A stretch of DNA of 64,000 nucleotides, taken from positions 144,131 through 208,130 of the forward strand of contig NZ_JAMBNZ010000007.1 in assembly GCF_023715365.1 (NCBI RefSeq), in the 5' to 3' direction. This document shows positions 10,450 to 18,506 of the stretch, one piece after another. This DNA comes from Georgenia satyanarayanai. GTDB lineage: Bacteria; Actinomycetota; Actinomycetes; Actinomycetales; Actinomycetaceae. The position numbers and the translations under genes were made by a program. The first letter of the stretch is position 1, and the number at the start of each line of letters is the position of its first letter. The notes beneath the pieces were generated by a model, which was not told where the DNA came from, ran no database searches, and was given only the letters and a program-made list of their open reading frames with translations.

Positions 10450-11381
10450 GACTCGCTCTCCTCGCGGCGGATGCTGCGGACGTAGACGAGGGCCAGGACG
10501 ACGACGAGGAGCACGGTGATGACCGACGTCGCCGATCCCAGGCCGAAGTCGTAGCGCCCAAAGGCCTGGAGGTACCCGAGGAAGGGCAGGGTCGTCGTCG
10601 CCGAGCCCGGCCCGCCGTACGTCATGACGTAGATGTAGTCGAAGCTGCGGAAGCCGAACACGATGGTGAGGACGAGCAGCACCATGGCCGTGGGGCGGGC
10701 GGCGGGGATCATGATGTGGCGGATCTCCTGCCACCTGTTCGCGCCGTCGAGCGAGGCGGCCTCGAAGACCTCCGGGGAGATGTTCATCAGCGCGGCCCGG
10801 AAGACGAGGGCGTTGAACGGGATGACGGCCCAGGCGTTGACAAAGGCCACCGCCCACAGCGCCCACTGCGGGTCGTAGAGGAAGGGCAGCGCCGTCTCCG
10901 TGAGCCCGAGCGCGCGGGCGGCCATGTTGACGAGGCCGGCGTCGGCGAGGAGGAACTTCCAGACGCTGCCGTTGACGACCGGCGGCAGTGCCCAGACGAA
11001 GACCATGACGGCGAGGACCGCCGCGGACCACCAGCCGGTGGTCCGCAGCGCGATCGCCGCGGCGAGCCCGCCGACCATGCCGACGACGGTGACGAAGAGG
11101 ACGAAGACGAGCGTGCGCCCCAGGGCGGCGGTCGTCTCGCCCGACTCGAAGCCGGCGCGGAAGTTCTCCAGGCCGCTGAAGACCCACTCGGTGTTGAGCG
11201 TCGCCGACGTGACGTCGCTCAGGCTCATCGACACGAGCGTGTACAGCGGGTAGATCGAGAACAGGGCGAAGAAGATCGCCGCGGGGACGAGGAAGGCGTA
11301 CCGCGTGTTCCGCACCCGCGCGGGCCGCGCGGAGGTGCGGCCACGGCGGCGGGGAGGCGCCGGTACCGGGGTGATGGTCAT
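10446..11381 (-). CDS. Carbohydrate ABC transporter permease (MalF-type)
   Basis: A 311-residue inner-membrane protein with a basic N-terminal tail and about six helices, beginning at AFLVPAAIFFALFSIYPLY. The EAA loop reads EAASLDGANRWQEIRHIMIP, with the conserved Gly and Pro. It is the first permease after the binding protein (52 nt gap) and overlaps the second permease by 4 bp. The pair forms the channel of a CUT1 oligosaccharide importer. It belongs to the GH127 operon and is likely controlled by the divergent LacI regulator at 12843. Confidence 0.93.
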   Translation of the reverse strand: MTITPVPAPPRRRGRTSARPARVRNTRYAFLVPAAIFFALFSIYPLYTLVSMSLSDVTSATLNTEWVFSGLENFRAGFESGETTAALGRTLVFVLFVTVVGMVGGLAAAIALRTTGWWSAAVLAVMVFVWALPPVVNGSVWKFLLADAGLVNMAARALGLTETALPFLYDPQWALWAVAFVNAWAVIPFNALVFRAALMNISPEVFEAASLDGANRWQEIRHIMIPAARPTAMVLLVLTIVFGFRSFDYIYVMTYGGPGSATTTLPFLGYLQAFGRYDFGLGSATSVITVLLVVVLALVYVRSIRREESES

Positions 11382-11433
11382 GTCAGTCCATGCCTCTCAC
11401 GTGTTGTTGTCGACATCAGCGCCTCCCCCTCCG

Positions 11434-12690
11434 TCAGCCGATGAGGCCCTGGAGCTGGCCGACGACCTGCGCCGCGGCCGCCTCGGGGGCGGTCTGCCCG
11501 GCGAGCGCCGCGCTCCAGGCCTGGCCCACGGCCGCCTGGACGTCGGCGACGGCCTCCGGCGGGATGACCTGGGCCGGGTAGTTCGTGCCCATGTCGGCGA
11601 GCGTCTGGGCGAAGGGCTGGAGCAGCGGGTCGCTCGTCACGCCCTCCTCCTGGGAGGCGTCGGCGCGGGAGGGGATGGAGCCCACGTTCTCCTGCGCGAT
11701 GAGCTGGCCGTCGTAGTCGAGATAGGTCGACTGGAGGTACTCCCAGGCGAGGTCGGGGTTCTGGGCGTTGGCGCCGATGGCTTGGCCCTCACCACCGAGG
11801 TACACCTGGCCGCCCTCGTCGAGGGGCAGCGGGACGACGCCGTACTCGAAGCCGGCGTCCGCCGCGGCGGCGCCCATCTGCCAGTTGCCGTTCTCCGCGA
11901 AGGCGACGCCACCGGCGGTGAACTGCTGGAAGGGGACCGTCTGGTCCCAGGTGACTGCCTCCTGGGAGAGATAGCCCTCGTCGATCCAGCCCCGGACGCG
12001 GCCGAAGCCCTCGGCGAGGGCGGCCTCGTCGAGGTTCTCGTAGTCGAACCCGGCGCTGCTCAGCCAGGGGTAGGCCTGCCACTCGCCCTGCGACTGCGGG
12101 AGGGCGGACAGCGTGATGCCCCGGTGGCCGGCCTCGACGGCGGCGGCCATGGCGGACTCGAGCTCCTCCATCGTCGTGGGCGGCTCGACGCCGATCTCCG
12201 CGAGGATGTCGGCGTTGTACCAGAGGCCCAGGAGGTTGACGTAGCCCTGGACGGCGTAGGTGGACCCGTCCATGCCGTGGAGCACGGCGTCGGGGAACTG
12301 GTCGGCGCCCTCGAAGTCCGCCCAGTAGTCGTCGAGCGGGGCGAGCGCGCCGGCCATCGCCAGGGTGCTCCACTCCGCGCCGTTGAAGACGATGACGTCG
12401 GGGCCCTGCCCTGCGCCGGCCGCGGAGACGACCTTGGAGTTCATCTGGTCGTAGGGCTGGAACACGTTGTTGACGGTGATGCCCTCGTGCTCCTCCTCGA
12501 ACTTCTCCGCGTACGCGTCCATCAGCGCGACCTGGTTGTCCTCGCTGAAGTAGTGCCACACGGTGAGCTCGTTCGAGCCACCACCGGTGGCCGCATCGTC
12601 GGCGTCGTCCCCGCCGCCGCACGCCGCCAGGGTCAGTGCCAGGACAGCGGTGGCCCCCACCATCGCGCGCCTCGTGAACTGGGTCGTCAT
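11434..12690 (-). CDS. Carbohydrate ABC transporter substrate-binding lipoprotein
   Basis: A 418-residue extracellular solute-binding protein of family 1 (UgpB/MalE-like). The signal peptide has twin arginines (TRRAMVGATAV) and a lipobox LAAC with Cys24. The mature chain starts ELTVWHYFSEDNQ and contains PDVIVFNGAEW and GYVNLLGLWYNADI, normal for sugar-binding proteins. A strong GGAGGAGGAG ribosome-binding site precedes the ATG. It heads the operon SBP-permease-permease-GH127, and its upstream region carries two palindromes that may bind the divergent LacI regulator. The ligand is probably an arabinofuranose-containing oligosaccharide (inference). Confidence 0.93.
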   Translation of the reverse strand: MTTQFTRRAMVGATAVLALTLAACGGGDDADDAATGGGSNELTVWHYFSEDNQVALMDAYAEKFEEEHEGITVNNVFQPYDQMNSKVVSAAGAGQGPDVIVFNGAEWSTLAMAGALAPLDDYWADFEGADQFPDAVLHGMDGSTYAVQGYVNLLGLWYNADILAEIGVEPPTTMEELESAMAAAVEAGHRGITLSALPQSQGEWQAYPWLSSAGFDYENLDEAALAEGFGRVRGWIDEGYLSQEAVTWDQTVPFQQFTAGGVAFAENGNWQMGAAAADAGFEYGVVPLPLDEGGQVYLGGEGQAIGANAQNPDLAWEYLQSTYLDYDGQLIAQENVGSIPSRADASQEEGVTSDPLLQPFAQTLADMGTNYPAQVIPPEAVADVQAAVGQAWSAALAGQTAPEAAAAQVVGQLQGLIG

Positions 12691-12723
12691 TGCACCCTCT
12701 CCTCCTCCGGGCGCTGTGGCCCG

Positions 12724-12769
12724 GATCCCATGTGGGATCGGCACGGAAACGTACCGAAATGGTTTTCGG
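12724..12769. promoter_or_regulatory. Two palindromes between the SBP operon and divergent lacI
   Basis: GATCCCA-TG-TGGGATC at 12724-12739 is a perfect 7-bp-arm palindrome; CCGAAA-TGGT-TTTCGG at 12754-12769 is a perfect 6-bp-arm palindrome. Both lie in the 152-bp gap between the binding-protein start (12690) and the regulator start (12843). They differ from the TGTTAGCGCTAACA type, as expected if the divergent regulator, whose recognition helix also differs, binds here. Confidence 0.5.
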
Positions 12770-12842
12770 CTGCACCGTAACACGAGACTGGGGTCAAATT
12801 TCAAGGCTAGGATGACGACGGTTTCATCCGTGAGGAGGCGTA

Positions 12843-13868
12843 ATGGACGACGGGGACGGCACCCGCTCACGCAACGTGACGCTCAAGGACGTCGCCCAGC
12901 TGTCTGGGGTCTCGGTCGCGACCGCGTCCAAGGCGCTCAACGGGCGGGCGAACGTCCACCCCGACACTCGGCGACGAGTGGTCGAGACGGCCGAGCGGCT
13001 CTCCTTCACGCCGAACACGCTCGCGCAGAACCTGCTGAGCGGGCAGAGCGGCACCGTGGGCCTGGTGACGAACGACCTCGAGGGCCGCTTCTCCATCCCC
13101 ATCCTCATGGGTGCTGAGGACGCCTTCGGCGCCGGGAAGACCTCGATCTTCCTGTGCGACGCCCGCGAGGACCCGATCCGCGAGTCCTACCACCTCCAGG
13201 CCCTCCTGGGGCGCCGGGTGGACGGGCTCATCGTCGTCGGGAGCCGGACCGACCCGCGGCCCCCGGTCCCGGACGTGCCGGTCCCGGTCATCTACGTCTA
13301 CGCGCCCTCGGAGGATCCCGCGGACCTCTCCTTCGTCCCGGACAACGTCGGTGCCGGGCGGCAGGCCGCCGAGCATCTCATCACGCTGGGCCGACGGCGG
13401 ATCGCGCACATCGCCGGTGATCCGACCTACGCCGCGGCGCGTGACCGCGTCCAGGGCGTCGACGAGGCGATGGCCGCCGCCGGCCTCCAGCTCGTTGACG
13501 GCCGCGCGGTCCACGGGACGTGGTCGGAGTCGTGGGGACGGGCCGCCACCCGCACGGTCCTGGACCGCTCCCCCGACGTCGACGCCATCGTCTGCGGCAG
13601 CGACCAGATCGCCCGGGGGGTGCTCGACACCCTGCGCGACCTCGGCCGGGACGTGCCGCGCGACGTCGCCGTCGTCAGCTTCGACAACTGGGAGATCCTC
13701 GCGACCGGTGCGCGCCCCCAGCTCACCAGCGTCGACATGAGCTTCGAGCGGCTCGGTCGTCGGGCCGCGCAGGCGATCTTCGACGCGATCGACGGCAAGG
13801 CGGCGTCGGGCGTGCACACCGAGCCGTGCCGGCTCGTCGTCCGTGGCTCCTCCCTCGAGGGCGCCTGA
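12843..13868 (+). CDS. LacI-family transcriptional regulator (probable arabinoside regulator)
   Basis: A 341-residue LacI/GalR protein with an N-terminal helix-turn-helix (LKDVAQLSGVSVATASKALN), the hinge segment FTPNTLAQNLLSG and a sugar-sensing C-terminal domain (VVSFDNWEILATG near the end). AGGAGG at 12833-12838 fits the ATG. It is divergent from the SBP-permease-GH127 operon, the usual place for a local repressor, and its recognition helix (SVATASKALN) differs from that of the regulators at 4156 and 13941 (SHQTVSRVLN), so it should recognise a different operator. Confidence 0.92.
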   Translation: MDDGDGTRSRNVTLKDVAQLSGVSVATASKALNGRANVHPDTRRRVVETAERLSFTPNTLAQNLLSGQSGTVGLVTNDLEGRFSIPILMGAEDAFGAGKTSIFLCDAREDPIRESYHLQALLGRRVDGLIVVGSRTDPRPPVPDVPVPVIYVYAPSEDPADLSFVPDNVGAGRQAAEHLITLGRRRIAHIAGDPTYAAARDRVQGVDEAMAAAGLQLVDGRAVHGTWSESWGRAATRTVLDRSPDVDAIVCGSDQIARGVLDTLRDLGRDVPRDVAVVSFDNWEILATGARPQLTSVDMSFERLGRRAAQAIFDAIDGKAASGVHTEPCRLVVRGSSLEGA

Positions 13869-13880
13869 CACACCGGACGT

Positions 13881-13917
13881 GGCACCGACACGGTGCCCGC
13901 AGACGGCACAATGTGCC
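13881..13917. promoter_or_regulatory. Paired GGCAC/GTGCC palindromes upstream of the third lacI gene
   Basis: GGCACCG-ACA-CGGTGCC (13881-13897) and GGCACA-A-TGTGCC (13905-13917) are both perfect inverted repeats in the 72-bp gap between two LacI genes. The first could be a weak terminator for the upstream gene; the second, 23 bp before the GTG start, is operator-like. Shared GGCAC/GTGCC half-sites hint at one binding protein. Confidence 0.4.
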
Positions 13918-13940
13918 CACAACCCGATAGGAGAATCCCA

Positions 13941-14981
13941 GTGGACAACGTCGTGCCAGGGAAGGCCAGACGCCTGCCGGTGATGGCGGACGTCGCCGCA
14001 CGTGCGGGCGTCTCCCACCAGACCGTCTCTCGCGTCCTCAACTCCCCCGACCTCGTGCGGCCCGCCACCCGCCTGAAGGTCGAGGAGGCGATCGCGGCGC
14101 TCCGCTACCGCCGCAACATGTCGGCGCGCGCGCTGGCCACCAGCCGCTCGCACCTCATCGGCGTCGTCACCCCGGCGGTGACCCTCTTCGGGCCCAGCCA
14201 CACGAGCCTCGCGATCCAGGAGGCCGCTCTCGACTTCGGCTACGCGACGATCAGCGCGGCCACCGAGACGGCGCGCACCAGCCCCACCGACGTCCTCGAC
14301 TTCTTCCTCACCCTGGGCGTGGACGGCATCATCGTCGTCGCGCCGACGATGCAGACCGCCGTCGAGGCGCAGCGGCTCGCCGGGACGCTGCCGGTCGTCG
14401 CCATCGCCACCGACCTGCCCGAGCCCGGCCCGCTCCACGTCGTGGCCATCGACAACGAGCAGGGCGCGCGCGATGCGACGGCGCACCTCATCGGCCTGGG
14501 CCACGAGCGCATCGCGCACATCGCCGGCCCCTTCGAGTGGTTCGACGCGCGGGCCCGCGTGGTGGGCTGGCAGGCGGAGCTCGCCGACGCCGGGCTGCCC
14601 GTCCCCGAGCCGGTGAGCGGTGGCTGGGAGGGCGCCGACGGCTACGCGGGCGCGCAGCAGCTCCTCGCCCAGCGTGAGCTGCCCACCGCCGTCTTCGCCG
14701 CCAACGACTACATGGCCCTCGGTGCGATGCGCGCCTTCCACCAGGCGGGCCTGCGGATCCCCGAGGACATCGCCGTCGTCGGCTACGACGACGTCGCCGG
14801 CTGCGAGTTCTACGAGCCGCCGCTCACCACCGTCCGCCAGCCCTTCGAGGCGCTCGGCCGGCACGCCATCGACACCCTCTTCGCGGCCCTCGAGGGGCGC
14901 AGCGGGGACCCGGAGCCGAACCGGCCCGAGCTCGTGGTCCGCGAGTCCTGCGGCGCGCAGCAGGGAGAGCCGGTCGGCTGA
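13941..14981 (+). CDS. LacI-family transcriptional regulator (paralogue of the regulator at 4156)
   Basis: A 346-residue LacI/GalR protein starting at GTG with AGGAGA (13929-13934) upstream; a shorter start at ATG 13983 is possible. Helix-turn-helix and hinge (MADVAARAGVSHQTVSRVLN, LVRPATR, MSARALATSRS) are nearly identical to the regulator at 4156, and the sensor domain keeps LIGVVTP, TLFGPSH, HLIGLGH and FAANDYMALG. The two therefore look like paralogues that could bind the same operators. No sugar gene lies directly downstream on this strand; its targets may be the arabinose genes to the left or lie elsewhere. Confidence 0.92.
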   Translation: MDNVVPGKARRLPVMADVAARAGVSHQTVSRVLNSPDLVRPATRLKVEEAIAALRYRRNMSARALATSRSHLIGVVTPAVTLFGPSHTSLAIQEAALDFGYATISAATETARTSPTDVLDFFLTLGVDGIIVVAPTMQTAVEAQRLAGTLPVVAIATDLPEPGPLHVVAIDNEQGARDATAHLIGLGHERIAHIAGPFEWFDARARVVGWQAELADAGLPVPEPVSGGWEGADGYAGAQQLLAQRELPTAVFAANDYMALGAMRAFHQAGLRIPEDIAVVGYDDVAGCEFYEPPLTTVRQPFEALGRHAIDTLFAALEGRSGDPEPNRPELVVRESCGAQQGEPVG

Positions 14982-15038
14982 CCGGGTGTCGACCGAAAGG
15001 TGGACGCGGCGGCCGGGAGCGCCCGGCAGGCTGGGCCC

Positions 15039-15614
15039 GTGGCGAGGGAGAAGGCAGGGGACGGCAGCGCGCTGCGGCCGGTGCGCCGGTGGCAGTGGGT
15101 GTGGCGCGGGGTCTTCGGCACCGAGCACGCCGGGGCGCGGTGGGACCTCGAGGTCGACTACCTCGACTGGGACGAGAAGGTCCACCTCTACCGCGACGGC
15201 GTGCAGGAGCGGGTGCAGCGCGGCACCTCGGCGTTCACGCTCGACGACGGCGCGCACCTCGAGGTCGCGTGGAGCCTCCTCGGCCTGCGCCGCGCCCACC
15301 TCGTGCGGCCCGACGGCACCGAGGCGCAGCTGGTCCCGGCGCCGGGCACCGCGGAGCGGTGGCGCGCGGACCTCGACCGCGATCGCCCCACGCTGAGCGG
15401 GCGCCTGGCCACGGCCTCGTGGGGGGTCCTCGCCCTCGCCCTGCTCCTCCAGGTGCCCCAGCTCCTCGAGCTCGGCGCGGACGTCACGGGCTGGTACACG
15501 TTCACCTCACCGGTCACGCTTCCGGCCTCGCTCAACACGCCGCTGTCCGTCGCCGCCCTGCTCGCGGGCCTGGAGCGGGCGCTGCGGCTGCGCTACCACT
15601 GGCTCCTCGACTGA
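15039..15614 (+). CDS. Hypothetical actinobacterial membrane protein
   Basis: About 191 residues, unrecognised. The N-terminal two thirds are soluble and rich in Trp and charged residues (WQWVWRGVFGTEHAGARWDL), suggesting a small beta-rich domain; the last 60 residues hold two hydrophobic segments (around WGVLALALLLQVPQLLEL and LPASLNTPLSVAALLAGL). Start choice is uncertain: GTG 15039 follows CAGGCT by 6 nt, a leaderless pattern also seen before etfB; GTG 15000 would add 13 residues but its GAAAGG is too close. It follows the LacI gene by 57 nt on the same strand. Function unknown. Confidence 0.7.
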   Translation: MAREKAGDGSALRPVRRWQWVWRGVFGTEHAGARWDLEVDYLDWDEKVHLYRDGVQERVQRGTSAFTLDDGAHLEVAWSLLGLRRAHLVRPDGTEAQLVPAPGTAERWRADLDRDRPTLSGRLATASWGVLALALLLQVPQLLELGADVTGWYTFTSPVTLPASLNTPLSVAALLAGLERALRLRYHWLLD

Positions 15615-15657
15615 GCCCTCCTACGATCGGGGCACGACCACCACCGAGGGAGACCGC

Positions 15658-15951
15658 ATGTCCGTCGTCAAGATCAACGCCATCTCCGTGCCCGAGGGTG
15701 CGGGCCACGAGCTCGAGGCCCGGTTCTCCGCCCGCAAGCACGCCGTCGACTCCGCCCCCGGCTTCGAGGGCTTCCAGCTGCTGCGCCCGGTGGCCGGGGA
15801 GGAGCGCTACTTCGTCGTGACGACGTGGGCGAGCCAGGCCGACTTCGAGGCCTGGCGCGACTCCCAGGAGTTCCAGCACGGTCACGGCGGCGGCCGTCCG
15901 GTGGCAAGCGGCGCCGAGCTCCTCGAGTTCGAGGTCGTCGACCTGACCTGA
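15658..15951 (+). CDS. Antibiotic biosynthesis monooxygenase-fold protein, probable MhuD-like heme-degrading enzyme
   Basis: A 97-residue ABM-fold (dimeric ferredoxin-like) protein. It carries the residues that define mycobacterial MhuD-type heme oxygenases in equivalent places: Asn7 (VKINAIS), Trp66 (FEAWRDS) and His74/His76 (FQHGHGG), plus the preceding Trp57 in VVTTW. Such enzymes open heme to release iron in the cytoplasm. A GAGGGAG ribosome-binding site precedes the ATG. No heme importer or iron-regulator gene is adjacent. A general quinol monooxygenase role is the alternative, but the Asn/Trp/His set supports heme degradation. Confidence 0.85.
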   Translation: MSVVKINAISVPEGAGHELEARFSARKHAVDSAPGFEGFQLLRPVAGEERYFVVTTWASQADFEAWRDSQEFQHGHGGGRPVASGAELLEFEVVDLT

Positions 15952-15975
15952 CGACGACGGCGCTCCCGCCCGCCG

Positions 15976-16018
15976 TTGACAGCGGCGCGGCCACGGCCTA
16001 CTTTAACGACAGTCGTTA
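15976..16018 (+). promoter_or_regulatory. Strong promoter with overlapping palindromic operator
   Basis: -35 TTGACA (15976-15981), 17-nt spacer, -10 TACTTT (15999-16004): close to the sigma-70 consensus. A perfect palindrome TAACGAC-A-GTCGTTA (16004-16018) covers the end of the -10 and the expected start site, and a second, imperfect copy (TTAACGA-CTC-TCGATAA, 16019-16035) runs up to the ribosome-binding site AAGGAG (16034-16039). This is an arrangement for tight repression, possibly by the Cro-like protein at 16708 or by a TetR-type factor elsewhere. Confidence 0.8.
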
Positions 16019-16045
16019 TTAACGACTCTCGATAAGGAGCCGACG

Positions 16046-16708
16046 ATGAACGCTACGACACCGCCCGTGGACGAGCGGCCGGTCATGTCCCGCGGTGACC
16101 GCTTCGCGCTGGGTGCGACGGCCGCCCTGGCCGGCCTGGTGGCCCTGGGCTCCGCCGTCGGCGGCGTGCTGTCCGTGGTCCAGGTCCTGCGCGACGACCC
16201 GCTGACGATCCACGGCTTCGAGCTCGTCAACGCCCGCCCGCCCGAGGTCACCGAGCCCGTCGAGCAGGTGACCGCCGCCTGGTACGACTCGGCCACGCTC
16301 AGTGTCGCCGGCCTGCCGGACTCCGCGCGGTGGCTCTTCGCCGGGCAGTCGGCGGTGACGGCGCTGGCCGTCGTCGGCGTCAGCCTCACGCTGCTCTGGC
16401 TCGCCCTGCGAGTGCTGCGCACCCGTCCGTTCGGGCACTCGGTGACCGCCGCCCTCGTCGCGAGCGCCCTCCTCATCATCATCGGCGGCACCGCCGCCCA
16501 GCTCCTCGAGGCCGCCGGGAGGGCGGCGGTGGTCGACCACCTCGGTCCCGCGGTCACCGGCGGCGCCGACCCGTCCGCCGAGAGCCTCCTCGCCTTCGGC
16601 CTCTCGGTCGACCTCGCGCCGATCGGCGTGGGGCTGGCCCTGGCCGTGGTCGCCCTCGCCTTCCAGATCGGCGCCCGGATGCAGCGGGACACCGAGGGCC
16701 TGGTCTGA
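16046..16708 (+). CDS. DUF2975-family membrane protein
   Basis: A 220-residue membrane protein with four likely helices (about residues 20-45, 95-118, 128-150 and 185-208) and an extracytoplasmic loop between the first two. DUF2975 proteins (such as YoaS of Bacillus) are typically followed by a small Cro/YozG-like regulator, exactly as here, where the next ATG overlaps this stop by one base. Function of the family is unknown. Expression is expected from the strong, operator-covered promoter at 15976-16018. Confidence 0.8.
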   Translation: MNATTPPVDERPVMSRGDRFALGATAALAGLVALGSAVGGVLSVVQVLRDDPLTIHGFELVNARPPEVTEPVEQVTAAWYDSATLSVAGLPDSARWLFAGQSAVTALAVVGVSLTLLWLALRVLRTRPFGHSVTAALVASALLIIIGGTAAQLLEAAGRAAVVDHLGPAVTGGADPSAESLLAFGLSVDLAPIGVGLALAVVALAFQIGARMQRDTEGLV

Positions 16709-16950
16709 TGGCGCGCGCCAAGGTTGCGGAGGAGGACGCCCCCACCGGCGTCCACTGCCGCCTCGACGAGCTGCTCGCCGAGCGCGGCATGACCCTCACC
16801 CGCCTGAGCGAGCTCGTGGGGATGAGCATCGTCAACCTCTCGGTGCTCAAGAACGACCGCGCTCGCGCGATCCGCTTCTCCACCCTCATCGCGATCTGCC
16901 AGGCGCTGGACTGCGAGATCGGCGAGCTGCTGGTCCGCGCGGACCGCTGA
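16708..16950 (+). CDS. Small Cro/C1-type (YozG-like) helix-turn-helix regulator
   Basis: An 80-residue DNA-binding protein. The XRE-type HTH covers most of the chain: CRLDELLAERGMTLTRLSEL, then VGMSIVNLSVLKNDRARAIRF and a closing ALDCEIGELLV. The ATG overlaps the TGA of the DUF2975 gene (TGATG), so the two are translationally coupled. In this gene pair the small regulator often controls its own operon; the palindrome over the promoter at 16004-16018 is a candidate target (inference). Confidence 0.88.
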   Translation: MARAKVAEEDAPTGVHCRLDELLAERGMTLTRLSELVGMSIVNLSVLKNDRARAIRFSTLIAICQALDCEIGELLVRADR

Positions 16951-17040
16951 ACGCGGCGAGGCCAACGGGCCACCGACTCCTCCCCGCCGAGCGCTGAGCC
17001 GTTCCTGGCACAGCGCGGGTGGCTGGGGGGGACCTGGGCC

Positions 17041-17835
17041 CTACCCGGCGAGGAGCGCGGGGACGGCCTGGACGCCGGTGACGACGGCGACGGCGAGGAG
17101 GAGCAGCGCGAAGAGCAGGCTCAGCGTGCGTGGGCTGGCACGCGCGGAGGAGCGGCCCGCGAGGAGGCCGCCGAGCATCGAGGTGACGGCGAACGCCGCG
17201 ACGACGGGCCAGTCGACGGTGAGGTCCTGCCCCACGCGGCCCACGAGGCCGAGAACGGCGTTGACGACGATGACGAGCAGCGAGGTCCCCACCGCCAGGC
17301 GCATGTCCACCCGCATGACGAGCAGCAGGGCCGGGACGACGATGAAGCCGCCGCCCACCCCGAAGAAGCCGGTGAGCAGGCCGACGAGCGAGGCGACGAG
17401 AACCGTGACCAGCCCCGTGACGACCCGGTTCGACGACGACGGCGCCGGGGCCTCGTCGTCGCCACGCCGCCGGTCGGCGAGGGAGCGACGGAGCATGACG
17501 GCGGAGACGACGAGGAGCAGTCCGGCGAGGAGCACCATGAGGAGGTCGGCGTCGACGAGCGCCGCGAGGCGCGCTCCACCCACGGCGCCAACCGCACCGA
17601 GCAGGCCGAAGACGAGCCCCCGGCGCCACTGGACGTTGCCGCGCCGTGCGTGCGGCACGAGGGACGCCGCGGACGAGGCCCCGACGATGACGAGCGACGC
17701 CGTCGCCGCCGCGTGCGGGTCCTGACCGAGGACGTAGACGAGGATCGGGAGGCTGAGGATCCCGCCGCCCGCGCCGAGGGTGCCGACGACGACGCCGACG
17801 AGCACCCCGACCCCGGCGGCGATCACGGCGCTCAT
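17041..17835 (-). CDS. TauE/SafE-family sulfite/anion exporter
   Basis: A 264-residue membrane protein with about eight helices in two homologous halves. The family-specific glycine motifs are present in each half: VGTLGAGGGILSLPIL near the N-terminus and GLLTGFFGVGGGFIVVPAL in the middle. TauE/SafE proteins export sulfite, sulfoacetate or related anions across the cytoplasmic membrane; no sulfur-metabolism gene is adjacent to narrow the substrate. It lies 37 nt downstream of an HhH-GPD gene on the same strand and may be co-transcribed with it. Confidence 0.9.
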   Translation of the reverse strand: MSAVIAAGVGVLVGVVVGTLGAGGGILSLPILVYVLGQDPHAAATASLVIVGASSAASLVPHARRGNVQWRRGLVFGLLGAVGAVGGARLAALVDADLLMVLLAGLLLVVSAVMLRRSLADRRRGDDEAPAPSSSNRVVTGLVTVLVASLVGLLTGFFGVGGGFIVVPALLLVMRVDMRLAVGTSLLVIVVNAVLGLVGRVGQDLTVDWPVVAAFAVTSMLGGLLAGRSSARASPRTLSLLFALLLLAVAVVTGVQAVPALLAG

Positions 17836-17872
17836 CGCGGCATGCTCGGGTGGGTGGCCACGGGCCGCACGC

Positions 17873-18451
17873 TCAGGCCTTCTTCTTTGCCGCCGCCTTC
17901 GTCGCGCGCTTGGTCTCGCGGACCTGGAGCAGCGTGTCCTCGTCGACGACGTCGGCGATCGACCGGCGCGCGCCCTCCTCGCCGTAGTCCCCCGCCGCCT
18001 CGCGCCAGCCCGGCGCCGCGAGGCCGCACTGCTTGCCGAGGAGGGCGAGGAAGATCTTCGCCTTCTGCTCCCCATAGCCGGGCAGCTTCTTGAGGCGGCG
18101 CAGGATCTCGGCGCCGTCGGGGTCGCCGTCGGTCCACAGGCGCGAGACGACACCGTCGTACTCCTCGACGACGGCGGCGCTCAGCGCGACGATCCGCTTC
18201 GCCATCGAGCCGGGGTAGCGGTGGACGGCCGGGGTCTGGCGCATGACGTCGGTGAGCTCGTCGGGGTCCATGGCCGCGAGGCGGGCGGCGTCGAAGCCAC
18301 CGAGACGCTCGTGGAGCTTGTGGGGGCCGGCGAAGGCGGTCTCCATCGGCACCTGCTGGTCGAGGAGCATGCCGATGAGGAGGGCCAACGGGTCGGTGGA
18401 CAGCAACTGGTCTGCCGCGGCGTCGCCGGTGAAGTGCAGGTCGTGATCCAT
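17873..18451 (-). CDS. HhH-GPD-type base-excision repair family protein
   Basis: A 192-residue cytoplasmic protein related to endonuclease III/AlkA glycosylases. It keeps the helical lead-in (DPLALLIGMLLDQQVPMETAF) and the helix-hairpin-helix region (RLKKLPGYGEQKAKIFLALLGK), but at the usual catalytic region I see no clear Lys, and the protein ends in a Lys/Ala-rich tail. This matches the short actinobacterial HhH-GPD family of unproven activity. It is divergent from the SOS-controlled DUF222 gene, sharing a 107-bp region, so damage induction of both is conceivable. Confidence 0.85.
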   Translation of the reverse strand: MDHDLHFTGDAAADQLLSTDPLALLIGMLLDQQVPMETAFAGPHKLHERLGGFDAARLAAMDPDELTDVMRQTPAVHRYPGSMAKRIVALSAAVVEEYDGVVSRLWTDGDPDGAEILRRLKKLPGYGEQKAKIFLALLGKQCGLAAPGWREAAGDYGEEGARRSIADVVDEDTLLQVRETKRATKAAAKKKA

Positions 18452-18506
18452 GATCCGATCCTCTCACCGGCGCGTGGATGCGGTCGGCGAACCTTCTCCA
18501 CACCCC

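Noticed and set aside
12867..15299. 810-codon minus-strand frame opposite two LacI genes
   Set aside because: It covers two clear regulators on the other strand and shows no domain; an antisense shadow.
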